Shown here in pieces: positions 51,074-62,977 of a DNA stretch of 64,000 nucleotides (the first letter of the stretch is position 1; each line of letters starts with the position of its first letter). The notes under the pieces were generated by a model, which saw only the letters and a list, made by a program, of their open reading frames with translations, did no database searches and was not told the DNA's origin. Origin of the DNA: Formicarius rufipectus (lineage: Eukaryota; Chordata; Aves; Passeriformes; Formicariidae); contig VXAU01004726.1 in assembly GCA_013399695.1 (NCBI GenBank), positions 104,494-168,493 on the forward strand, in the 5' to 3' direction. A program made the position numbers and the translations under genes.

Positions 51074-54000
51074 CCTTTTAAATTATATATGAAAAGAGAC
51101 ATTCAGGTATTTTATTTCACTCATGAAACACTACTTCAGGTCTTAACTTTCTAAAGAGAGAGAACTGTATCTAGGAATTATTACTATACTGTGACAATAC
51201 TCCAAATATATTAGGAATTGTTTTTCAGCTTCTCTGGAAGTAGTACGATTGGAAGGGAACTTTTTTTTTTCTTTACTAAAGTGACCACAAATGTTTCCAT
51301 CAAATACCAAAGGTCAAGAACTTTTTTTAAAACTAAAATACTAAAAGTCATGTGCAGATGGAATTTTCATTGTCAAGGTATGTGAGAACATCTGTTTGCT
51401 AATAATAAATTTGAAGGAAATGAGAAACAAACTCCATTTCTAAACAGTTATTTGAAACGTATGAAAATGTTGAAATATTTAGAAATGTTTGTATTTGCTT
51501 CTATATACAATAAAAATAATTTAGTGATGCCACTGTAAATTCATGGAAATGCAGGTATTTGTTAAATATATGAAATATTAGATAAACTTTTGATATCTTT
51601 CTAGCATATAATTTATAAAGGACATTTTACTAATCCTACTCCAACACCATCAGAACTCTTCTGAGTTTATAGGTGGCCTATTCTTTTCACTGAACACAAG
51701 TCTTTCATATGTCAAACAATGTGTTTAAGGGACAAATCAAACATACGCTATTTCTGTCTGCAATGAAAATCTCTCTCATATACTCTGTTACCATTTTCCA
51801 GCAAATATTATTCTCTCTCTCAGGTACTGTGCATTATAAAGCATTTTTCTCTATGCCACTGGTGCATTTAACCATGGGCATGCTTTAGGTTACTTTTTCC
51901 TTGTTATTTCTACAGTCTTTCTCCACCTTTTCTGGATGATTTTGAGAAGGATTGTTCTTTCACTCTGTGAGAAATGCTAATGTTTTGTAAAAATATGAAA
52001 CTTCAATACCAGACTTTTTAAATGGTGGTATCTTTTGGAACTGTTGTCTAAATTTGTTAAGTCTCTCAAATTGTTACACCCATCTTTTAAGACAGAAGAA
52101 AAAATTGAATTGAAAGTTCAGTTTGGTTCTTTAAGTACACATTAGAATTTTTTGTCAGCTTTCTAAAGTCTGCCCAATGCTCTAAGACTCAAATCAAGAA
52201 ACAGACATCCTGGAAGCTACATAGCAAGCTCTCTTCAATTTATTTATTTTTTTGAATTTCCTGATTTGAAAATGTTTGATATTAGTAGCTTCCATGTAAA
52301 GCATTTAACTTGCTTTTCACAAATACAGAAGAGAAATATTTATTGCCCTTCTGGTAGAACTGTTTTGAATAGTATCACCTTCACCTAATGCACCAATATC
52401 ATTTAAGGTTTCTTTAGCTCCTAGTAAAATTTTCAAAGCCTTCCTTCCTGTTGTTCCCAGCTTCAACTCACCTCTGTGTACATTTGGTCCTCACGTCATT
52501 TTTTCCTGAAGTTTGTAGCATCTAACACCTTGGTGCAACGTTCCTTTATCTTTTATGGTGTTCTCTATGTGCATTCCAGAGTCTTCAGCATGGACAGCAT
52601 TAGGCTTGAAACATACATCACTCAAATTGAATGCCTCCATTATACCTCACATTTTCCATTAAGCATTACAGGCACTCTGAGAGCCAATCATTCTCTGCTC
52701 CAGTGTGATTTGGTGGTCTATAACAGACACTGACTCCCATCTCAATTTGTTCTACAGCTATTAGCACATAGACACAGAAAAAAAGATCACTGCTTTCCAA
52801 GCTCTCAACCTTTGAATACCTAAAGCCGTTTTGACATAGTGATACTCTTACCCTTTTGCCCTCCTTGTCCATCTGGCTTTCAGTATTTCAAGGGGTCATA
52901 CGTTCCAACTAGATTTCAGAAATCTTGAAGACCAAAACTATATTTATATGAGTTCAACTGTTCTTGTTTATGACTCAGATTTCTGATGCTGATCTATAGG
53001 CAATTAAAGAATGTGTCCACTTTGTCATTTGGTGCCCTGACTAATTTTCTTCTCCCCTTAATGTCTTACTTCTGGACTAAACAATCACTCACCCTCTCCC
53101 ATTTGTTGTTGTTAGTGTAATGATCCCCTGACTAATCTCATTACATTTGCTCCCTGGAAGATTGTTTCCTTTCAGCTGGGTGGGAAGCACTGCCCTCATT
53201 GCACTCCCAGAAGGGAAGCAATGATGCACAAAAGAAAGCTCTCTTCATTTATTTCTCCCCTTTATGTGACAGGGAGAAAATCTGAGACTATCATTCATCT
53301 CCTTCAGGCTTATTTCAAATCACTCCCAGTTATCTGAAATCCGTGAAGGAGTTTGAGAAACTGCATCTTATACATGCTTAAAGATCCTTAGCAACAATTC
53401 TGAAAGCCAGTTAACCTGAGGGCATATGCACAGCCTTGTGCAGGCAGACATAGGTTTCCTCCAGCCTCCTACCAAGGAGGCCAGACACGAGCCAGCTCCA
53501 GACTGAAAGAGAGATTACGATGCTACCTTGTCACTCTCTGTTACTGATGGCAAATAATCATCTCCAAGCTGTATTTCACATCTTGCAAACTCCCCCTGAA
53601 AATTCTCCATTTGCTACTGCTGTGTATCTGCTTGGATGTGCCCCTGGCATTTGACTCACATATTAAGGCTCATTGCTCAGCTCTGTTTTCTCATTAATAG
53701 AAAGAGATGCTTTCCCATGCTGAGATTTCAAATGCTGGAACTAATCAAGGACCAGTGGTAAAGTCACTAAACCCTCACGAAGTTATGGCCGAGTGTATCC
53801 ATCTCATAAATCTGGTCAGAGGTGCTTGACACACAGCCTGATGAACAAATACAAATATATCCAAGAGACTGACCAAATGACTACTCACAAACTATTTTGC
53901 CTGAAACACAGTGTCCTCACTCATTCTTTGAAACTCTCCTCTCTGAAGCTAGAAAATGCTCTGGCATCAAGGAAAGGGCTAACGCTGCCCAGTGCAAAGC

Positions 54001-56923
54001 ATTTCAGCCTACTACAGCATTGGCTCACCACTGGTTAGGAACCTACAGTGTTGGTAAGTTTGAGTCTCTTCTACACTTATTGTCAAATTATTTTTCTATC
54101 AGTCTTCAAATAGCCAGCCTGCCTAACCTGCTGTCTACTGCAACAGCTTCATTCTAGTGGCAGAGGACTAATCATTTGGTCACCAGGCTTCATTGTAAAA
54201 CTCTGCCAAGGTACAGCAGGGACTGTCAGAAATCCTTGAATAAAAATGTGTTTGAAAATTAATCTATCTGCAGAAGTCTGTCACACACCATTTCACCACA
54301 TGCTTCCAATCACTTGTTTATGCAGAGCTCCCGTTTTCTCCCTGGGTCTAATTTATATACAACAGTAGAAAGAGGCACTAGAGAGATGAAAAATAAATTG
54401 TGACGGTAACACTCCTAAGGGAAAACTAAGGAGGCCACCCAGACAATATACCATGGGAGTTGTAACTATACAGGTCAGCTTTAACTCTGTCTTAACCCTC
54501 AGGTACTGAATACACTTTTTCCATAATGTTCACCATTTCCACTAAGATGTGACTAGACCGTGCAGGATTCAGCCTCAGAATAATCTAGATAGAACTGCGC
54601 TCTGTCTGCTACTAGTTTTTAAAGCTGCTGTGTTTTTATAGCTGTAAAACTATTCCATAAACAAAAGCCCTATTTCTCTGAAACATAATGATCAGCTTTA
54701 CAGAGAAAAAAAGCAGAGAAAACTTGTTTTATGGGAAAAGCAATAGCAAGTAAAAATTAAAATCTAATGGACTTTCTTTAAGGATATTTTAAGCAGAAAC
54801 TCAAACCTCTATTAAAAAGGAGAATAGCACAATGATAAAAATTTTAACTTACTTTTTCTATTCAGGAATTTTTAGATAAAACCCAAACATTTAAATATAT
54901 ACTGAAAATATAAAAAAGGGTCTAATAAGTACATTCCAGTAGAAAGGGATCTAATATGATAATGGAAATTCTAAACTCTTTTCAGCTGAGCTGAGATTCC
55001 AATTTTCTGCATCACTAGCAATGATAATGTTACACAAACAGTGTTCAATCATTAAATTAATTCCCATTAAATCAATGTCCTTAAAGGCCAAACAGTCCTT
55101 TGATAATTACCTGATTAAAGTGATGTTAGCATAATGTATTAGTTACAGTATATTTATAATTCCCTTCACAATAAATAGTTTCTTTTCACCCATCTTTATT
55201 AAAAGGTGATAATAATGCAAGAGTTGGGAAAGGAAGAATATCATAGAACCACATAGCAAATGGATGTGGTCCAGCTTCTCTTGGTGTCTGTGATACTTCA
55301 ACAACATACATTATCAGATTATCATTTCTATTATGTAGTATTTACAGTACGACTCTTCAAAGCTATAGAAATTAATTCCTGGCTTTTAAGCCTAGACTAA
55401 CAAGCTTAATGACTTATTTCAGATATTAGTAATTTTGCAGTGGTTAGATTTCTGTGGAATTAGCAAAATATGTTTACAATTGAAAATCAAAGTTCATAAC
55501 AGATAAAAGAAAAATTTACAAGTAATAGTGTGGAGTAATTAGCGCCAATACACTGTAGTGACTTGTGCAACATAATTACACAGAAAGAGAGGAAATGAAA
55601 AGTCTTTAAAGTGCTTATAAAAGTTCTGGAAAATGTGTCAAAATATATTATGTTTTTCTCTTCCACTGTCATTACAAAAGAGAAGTAATGACTGCAGGTA
55701 AAGTTTAAAAATGGAGGTGTCTGCTTGTATTTACTGAAGTTACTGGGAGCTCTTAGATGAAGAATTACTAGACCTATACTACACATATAGAGATGATGAA
55801 ATAATATACAAGTCTTGATATTTGAAAATGCATCTTTTGATACCTGTAACTATGACCACATTGGAACTGTGAGGCTTACTGTCCATCTCTAATGAACCCA
55901 TTGGCCAAAATACATTCCATTAATGCTGTTGAAATGCATTGGTTTATTGGAATACTTAGCAGCATTTCAAATCTAATTTTAGATTTAGCAAACATGGTAC
56001 CATTAAATTACATAATGATTAATAATTGTGCAATAAGCCTAGCCATTTTATCAACAGCTCTTTGCTAAAAAAATAATTCTGTGACATAATCTTTTGTTGC
56101 CTCTTTTACAACACAGGACAGTAATTTTGCATGATATAGTTATTACTCACAGACAGACAAACACAAACTAGAGCTCAATGTGCATGTGAGAGAAACACAA
56201 GGAACTTCTGGGGATCTTCCTCTGCAGCACTGTGATGTGTGCTTTTAAGATTGCACTTGACTGCATGCCCGTATAAAGGTGCTATTTGCCGCCACTGTGA
56301 ATGCATCAAAGTGATATATGCTTGCTATTATTTTACGGGGTATTGGCACAGCATCTTAACAAATAACCTTGCACGCTGGCAACATTTAGATTAGATTTCA
56401 AGGGATGCTGAGACCCAATCTCTCAATTACTAATGGCTGTATTCAAATGCTCTGAAGCCTCAAACAATGAACCACAATTATCCTCTCTGGTACATATTCC
56501 TAAGTGGCTAAGAAGCTCACTGTCACATACAGTTGGCTTAGCGGTAGTCTTTCCACAGACTATTGACAGCGTTATACATAGTACCTTCAGGGACAGAAAA
56601 GAGAACTGTGCACAACGGACTGCAAACAGACCATCTGTACATAAAATTAACATTAAGCTAAACAATGTCGTTAATGAGGTATTAAAGGGGGCTTTAGCTA
56701 AGAGCCTGTCAGGGAGGACATTATGAATATGAGGGACAGAGTCCCCTTTGGCTGAAATTGAGCAACTCTGACCAAAGCAAAACAAAAAAGAATGTAGTGA
56801 GACCGTAAGGACAAACAGTTATTCTAGTTAAGCCTTCAAGTCTTTTGACAGATATTTTTCCCCATAAGCTTTTTACCTCTACATAACTCTGTGATTCAAG
56901 ATTTTGGGGGTGAAGGGAATGTT

Positions 56924-56967
56924 AAAAAAACCCCCAACAACAAAAACAAACCACAAACAAACAAAAA
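56924..56967 (+). repeat. A/C-only low-complexity tract
   Basis: A run of A followed by CCCCC and (CAAA)n-like units has no G or T through most of its length on the + strand. It is the smallest of three similar tracts within 3.5 kb, the others being at 58041-58197 and 60255-60440. Confidence 0.85.
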
Positions 56968-58040
56968 CTTCACCCCCTCATATATTAAAAAGTAGATTTT
57001 TAACTTGAACTTTACAACAATTCTAAGGTGTTTTTAATAAATCTGTTCTTGCAAATTTCCAAGCATCCATCATCACAGAGTGACACCTGACTCCTTCAGA
57101 GGCAAATGAATCACAGGCATCTTGAATATGTTAGTTCAGTTTTCATATCAATAATTCTAATTATCCTTTAATTTTCAGAGTGCTTCTCTGCAATGAACCC
57201 CCAACCTTATAGGATTCAATTATCACTAGTACAGGAGCTCTAATTATGTTCCCAAATAACTCTTTTTAAAATTTAGACTAAAATTCCTTTTCAGGTACAT
57301 CCTGTAATATTGTTATCAAAGTGATCTATAAAACTCCTATGACCCAAAGTAGTATTATGACAGTGAACAGAGGACAGAAAGAAACCCTCATCCCTTTAAG
57401 TTTCACAAAGAATAATATTATAATGCCATTTATTGATGAAAATTGCTAATACAAATGCTTACCTTTGAAAGCTGAAAAACCTTGTTTTTACTGCAAATCA
57501 GCTATCACCCTGTTTAAGATCACAACTCAAATATTTTAGAAATGGAAAGAGACTTCAAAGGTGACCTTAAGGATAGCAAGGATTTTCCTCTTTGGGGATA
57601 TAGAAATAAAAGAAGCTATTGTAAGAATGAAATACATCCTTATAGCTAAAAATGTTCTATTAGCAAGTATATCTGGGCATGAACAATGAACAACCCACTC
57701 AGCAGATCTATTATCACTGTTCCTTAACAGCCTGTTTGCAGAAGACTTTATTTCCCCTTCACTGTTACCTTTACTCTGTCCTAGTGTGGGGGATGAAGAC
57801 TCTTTGGTCAAAACCACACGTGTTCCTTCACCTCACTTTTTGTCTGGTAGATGAAGTATTGCATCATTAACCTAACCCTATCTCTAACTTCAAAAACACT
57901 AAAAAGGAAAAGTCCCACTTTAGGATCTCTCCCTCCACTACTGACAGTGGAAGAATAAAAATTAAGCAGCAGGGGGGTCCTACACAAGGATACTGCTATA
58001 ATGCAAGTAATCCCCATAATTTGCATGGTGGGAAGCTGAC

Positions 58041-58197
58041 TAAATAAAAATAAAAATAAAAAAAAAACAAAACAAAAAAAAAACCAACCAAAACAAACAA
58101 CCTCCCAAACAAAAACAAACAAACCCCCCCAAAACAAAAACAAGCAAAAACAAAAGCCCCCAAAAAACCCACCAAAACCTCCCCCAAAACCAAACAG
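58041..58197 (+). repeat. A/C-rich low-complexity tract, about 155 bp
   Basis: It begins with (TAAAAA)n-like units and continues as A runs punctuated by C blocks (AAACAAAC, CCCCCCC, CCCCAAAA). Only about four G or T bases occur after 58058. Open frames translated from the opposite strand here are runs of Phe, Val, Leu, Cys and Gly produced by the composition and are not genes. Confidence 0.92.
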
Positions 58198-60254
58198 CTC
58201 TCATTGAGCTCTAATTTTCCCCTATTTGTTGAGACTGGTCCTGAACCTCCACAATCAGGGCAATGAACACGTTAGTTAAAAAAGAAATAATTTGGTAGCA
58301 TTATTTGTTTCTTTCAATATTAATTTTGGTCTACTCCTTTTATAAAAAATTTACTATTACAAGAAGTCTGAAGATGAAAACCCACCAGCTGCTGAAGAAG
58401 GGAGAGAGACATTCCTGTCAGCAGCTTGAGAACCTCCTGGTATTCCTGTCTTTAGAGCTTTCAGGCAATTTTCCTGGCACCTACTCACCAGTTGGTGTTA
58501 CAAAGGAGACCTGCATGGGTGGATACAGCTATGGAACAGCTGTTGCAGGGAAGGGACTCCCCACAGAGCAAAAAAAAACATGAGAAAACTACCACGAGTT
58601 CCCTTTTAAACCCATTCTCATCTGGTGCCTTGGTTGTCCTCAGCTGAAAAAGGCTGATTGGTAAGTGGATGAAACTCCTGTCAGCCAAGCTGAGGGGGAG
58701 TATTTTTAATAAAGCTAAAACTCATGTCTCACTTCCTCCCTACCTTACACAGCCAAAGTTGCCAATTGAAGCATAAGCTTCTGTGCAGGAAAATCAAATA
58801 GCAGGACAAGTGAGGCTTGTCCCTTCAGCTTCTAAACTGCTTTGAAGATAAAAATGGGGGTTACAACCCTCCTCCATGCAAGAAACACTCCGTTCCTGAC
58901 TTAATCATTCTTCCATGTTTCTGCAATTAAATCTATATTACACACAGGTGAACCCTGAAAAGTCAAAATTGATTACTTAATCTGAATCTAACTTACCCAT
59001 TCTTTACCCAACTATAGCATAACGTTATATGAGAAATTATAACAATTAGAGAAACTGTTCTGAGTAAAATATTCACTATAAGATGCTTTTGAAAGAACAC
59101 AGAATGATGTACAGATGCCTCAGACATCTGATTCTACTTTCTTTTTGCCTCATTTGGTCTTGATCAACATTTATACTACAATCAGACAGACATTAAGAAC
59201 TCACAGTCAATTAATCAGGCTTGGAGCTAGTCCTAGGGGAATTAAGGTGTTTTTTAGGCTTTCAGAGTGCTATTCATTCTCCATCTTCTCAGAGAAGTTT
59301 TGTCAGACACAACATCTCTAAATATACTGCCTCATGTACCCAGTACTATTACTCAAGCAACCAGGCGCAGAGAAGATATAGAAATGCATTATTTTAGATG
59401 CCTCTGAGAACTGCCTGAATCTTAACTTCAAATTAGGGAAAAATCCAAGCATATTCCCAGTAGTTTAACACTAGTGATATCATGGTGCTGCAAACAAATG
59501 CCTGCACTACTGAACACTTTACTTAGAGCATGTTTATTCATTAGAACTACATTTTCAAAAAGAGACAAACAAACCTCCAAAAGCATATAAACCTATATCC
59601 AAGGTTTACAAATATGTGCTGTATACATGGCAATAATTCTCAGTACATGTTGTCAGCTCCAATAATCACTTGTATTTTCCACATACATTTGAGACATAGG
59701 GCACAACTGCCAAAATTAACTCATTTTTTGATGCTATCAAGAGGACTGACCAAACCACTGAGGCACACAGGAAAGGAGGATGGGCATGACAGGGCTGCAG
59801 TATTTCTTTCAGAGAGATGGCTTTATGAAGGTACATATACTAATACATGAGCCTGAATTTAATATATAGCATGAGAATTTAAAGGTGGAACTATTATGTC
59901 ACACTGCTTCCTAACATGTTTGGTATCTGACTTTCATTTTCCCACCTGAGTGTTGTGCATTTTAGGCTCATCAAGTCTGTTCCCCTTGCTAGAGGAATAT
60001 GTCACGGCTAGGATTAGTTTGAAAAGCAATTAAAATTGTTAATTAATGAGGCTAGCATTTAAGTTTTACCTTATATCAGAGGATATAAAACATGGTTTTA
60101 TGAAGCAAGATGGATAATATCTCCATTTTACAACTGACAACTGGTATCTAAGATACTAAGTTTCTATGGTCAGCCAGCAGATGAGGTGCAGAATCCAAAT
60201 TAGAAACTAGGCCTTAATCCTAAAGCTTTTATACTGGATCTTTTTTTATTTTCT

Positions 60255-60440
60255 AAAACATAAAAAAAACAAAAACAAACAAACAAACAAAAAAAACACA
60301 AAAAAAACCAAAACCCCAAGACAAACAAACAAACACAAAACAAAACCAAAAAACAACCCCCAAGAAAAATCCAAAAAACCAAACCCACCCACCAACCAAT
60401 CAAAAAAACCCAAAAACCAGCAAACAAACAAAACCCTAAA
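60255..60440 (+). repeat. A/C-rich low-complexity tract with (AAAC)n units, about 185 bp
   Basis: It contains AAAC/CAAA repeats mixed with CCCC blocks. G or T occurs only a handful of times (for example at 60320 and 60364). It resembles the tract at 58041-58197 in composition and strand. The opposite-strand open frames at 60200-60431 are compositional artefacts. Confidence 0.92.
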
Positions 60441-61211
60441 AGAAGTCAGGTTTCACCACTAAATAACTTGTGAAGATCTACTTGATTTCTAACACTGTTT
60501 TAGAAAAAAATATTTTAGAGTTTTCCTCTGAATATTAAATAACAAAGATTGCTGTACAGTTAATTAAGAGAAAATTCTGCTACAAAAATTGTTACAGCAT
60601 AATGGTTTCCTGCTGATAGGGATATGCTGAGAGTGAGATAAGCAAGACTGAGTAATTTATTAAGCAACAGCAGACTCCAGGCAGTGCATTTGAGGAGGAT
60701 TATATCACACCTTAGGTGGTAATACAAGAAACAAGACTGAGAATTTTGAGCAGCTTTAACCATCTGAGAAGTATTATAATGACTGAGAAGTGCCAAGGCT
60801 TGGAGTCTGTTTTATTACTCTTATGAAATGGAATTTACACAAGGCAAACAGTAAGATTTGCTCATTTACTGGCATTATGAACATAATTGGCCATTACAGA
60901 TCCCACTGATGACCAATCAAAATCTCCAGTTGTGACCAGCATTTTAAACAAACCAAAGCATAAGGGGATATAAAAAATGGCCCACCAGTGATCCTTTAAT
61001 ATCATCCATTTCATAACTTCTCTAGGTTAAGCGAAATTATTAAGATATCTGAAGAAAATAATCCTTTTACGGGAGATATTTCAAGCACACATTATCCTAT
61101 GGTAAAATTCCATTTATAAAATTATAATGAACGTTTGTTTTATTGCATTCACAGAGAAGTGATTAAATCTTGAATGATTCAACCATTCAAAAGATATTTC
61201 CCGTTATGGGG

Positions 61212-61239
61212 AAAAAATAAAAAAAAAAATAAAAAAAAA
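61212..61239 (+). repeat. A-rich tract with T interruptions
   Basis: Runs of six to nine A separated by single T, followed directly by a short CT repeat (61240-61248). Confidence 0.85.
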
Positions 61240-62084
61240 TCTCTCTCTGGTTCTCTCTCATACAGACATTTCCAAGTTAAACAGAGCTTTGTATCTTTAC
61301 TTGCAAATCTAAACCCCTGCCTGTCCGGTTCAGAAATACCTCCTCCTACAGAGAAAAATTTGAAGCAAAATGAGTAGAGTGGGAAAAAAGATAGACTAAG
61401 ACTTTTATTGTGTCTTTCATATTAAATATAAAACATTGCACTTTTCTATAACTTCATTGGTTTGTCTACATTCAGTTGAATTCTTTTAAACTAAGAAAGC
61501 ATATCACTGTACTGTGAAGCAAAATTTGAGAGGCTCCTCCAAAAATAAAATCCTCTAGAACATTCTTTTGCAAGTTCTTCGTAAAAATCATGCAGCATTT
61601 CACCCGTCTCAAAAACTGATCTAGTATACAAAAAGAGATGGGAACAGCTCTAAATCTTGAAATTCTGTTCCTTAAGTCATTGATTTTCTCCAGTAATGGT
61701 GAGCGCAGAGGGCTCCCTAGAGTCTCTCATGGCAAGAACCCCTAATAGGAAGCTAAAAGAAAACCTTCAGGAGATTAGCCAGGTTCTCAGCAAGTTTAAA
61801 TAGTCATTTTGCCATTGCAGTGAGTTGATACAGTTAATATTGACGAAGATTTTAGTTAAGTTTTTAGAAATGCCAAGTTCCTTCTCTGATACTCTTCTTT
61901 GGTCCCTGTTCATATGGCAGGTTCCCAACATTGGAAAATTCTAGTAAGGGCAAAATTTGAGGGAATGGCAACAATACCACAGCTGAAGAGAAGGCAAAAT
62001 GTGGTTGTATAGAGTAGCACAAAAGTTAGAGCAAAGACTACGTAACATATGATTATCCATATATCTCTCAGACCCATTCAGGGT

Positions 62085-62350
62085 AGGAAGGCCCCTCTGA
62101 CATCTTGTCCAAACATGCCCTGCACAAGCAAGGTCACCTGGAGCTGGCTGCCTAGGAGGGTGTCCAGATAGCTTCTGAGTAACTCCAAGGGCAGAGACTC
62201 CACAACCTCCCTACACAACCTGTGACAGTGCTCAGTCAACTGGGCCCACAGCATGCACCAGTGCACGGGGTTGTTCCTCCCCAGAGGCAGGACTCTCTGC
62301 TTCTCTTTATTTAGCTTTGTTGTAACTTCGTTTAGCTTTGTTGTTAGCTT
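62085..62350 (-). mobile_element. CR1 LINE fragment with internal deletion
   Basis: Read on the minus strand, the copy has two parts. The first (about 62350-62247) matches the CR1 ORF2 segment after the catalytic domain, with cagagagtcctgcctctgggg and aggaacaaccccgtgcac-type sequence. The second (about 62246-62085) matches the 3' region, with aggttgtgtagggaggttgtg, gagtctctgcccttggag and ccaggtgaccttgcttgtgcag. In intact CR1 copies several hundred bases separate these parts. Here they abut, so the element is internally deleted. It lies in the same orientation as GRID2. The minus-strand frame across the junction stays open as part of a 136-codon ORF (62488-62078), which is chance or relict. 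The 5' boundary is blurred by an imperfect 20-base tandem repeat at about 62306-62365. Confidence 0.85.
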
Positions 62351-62365
62351 TGTACTAACAGAAGC
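62306..62365. repeat. Imperfect short tandem repeat with core tttagctttgttg
   Basis: The core tttagctttgttg occurs at about 62311 and again about 20 bases later, followed by a partial third copy (ttagctttgt). It sits at the 5' edge (element sense) of the CR1 fragment, where CR1 would have a segment encoding FNKGKC-like sequence. It is probably a local duplication in the decayed element. Confidence 0.6.
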
Positions 62366-62961
62366 CTGTGAAGGAGCCAGATCAATGGGAAGAGCAGAAG
62401 TGAGACCAGTAAGGTTAATTAGGGATACCTGAGAAGAACACACAGCAATGGTGACCACCAGCTGCAATGTGAGACAGGCAGAGAACAAAACCTGTACGGA
62501 ACGGCTTGAGAAGCCAAGGGGAAATATGGAGGGAGAGAGAGAGGAAGCTCACTTGAAAAGGAAACTGTAACAACATTTTCTGTCCAACTGATAAAAGGCA
62601 ATTTTCAAAAGAAGCAAAATACAGGGCTTTAGCCACTTAGTCTTCTAGGATAAACAAGTGGAAAAGAATAAATTCAAAAGCTGTGACACTCGATTTCAAC
62701 ACAACTGCAATCCTCCAGTCTGAATTTGCTGCATCTTTAGACATAAACAGACAACTCTGAGATAACAGATATTATCTGAACTACTCATGCCTGAAAGAGT
62801 ACTTCAGAGTCAGAAGCGTTTGTTTTTAATATAATCCACAGCAGCATCAACAAGATCTCCCAAGAGTCTCTGCCTTCTTAGTGGTCACAGCATATTTCAG
62901 ATTCAGTGGGTATATTAGGTAGTAAGCCAAAGCACTACAATGCACAGGCCCCCTTTTACAA

Positions 62962-62977
62962 TTTTTTTTTTTTTTTT
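62962..62977 (+). repeat. T16 homopolymer
   Basis: Sixteen T in intron sequence about 600 bases from the internally deleted CR1 fragment. No association with that element is evident. Confidence 0.9.

Noticed and set aside
57808..58193. Minus-strand frames rich in Phe, Val, Gly and Leu resembling membrane proteins.
   Set aside because: They are direct translations of the A/C low-complexity tract and are compositional artefacts.
60200..60431. Minus-strand frames rich in Phe, Cys and Leu.
   Set aside because: They translate the (AAAC)n-rich tract and carry no protein signal.
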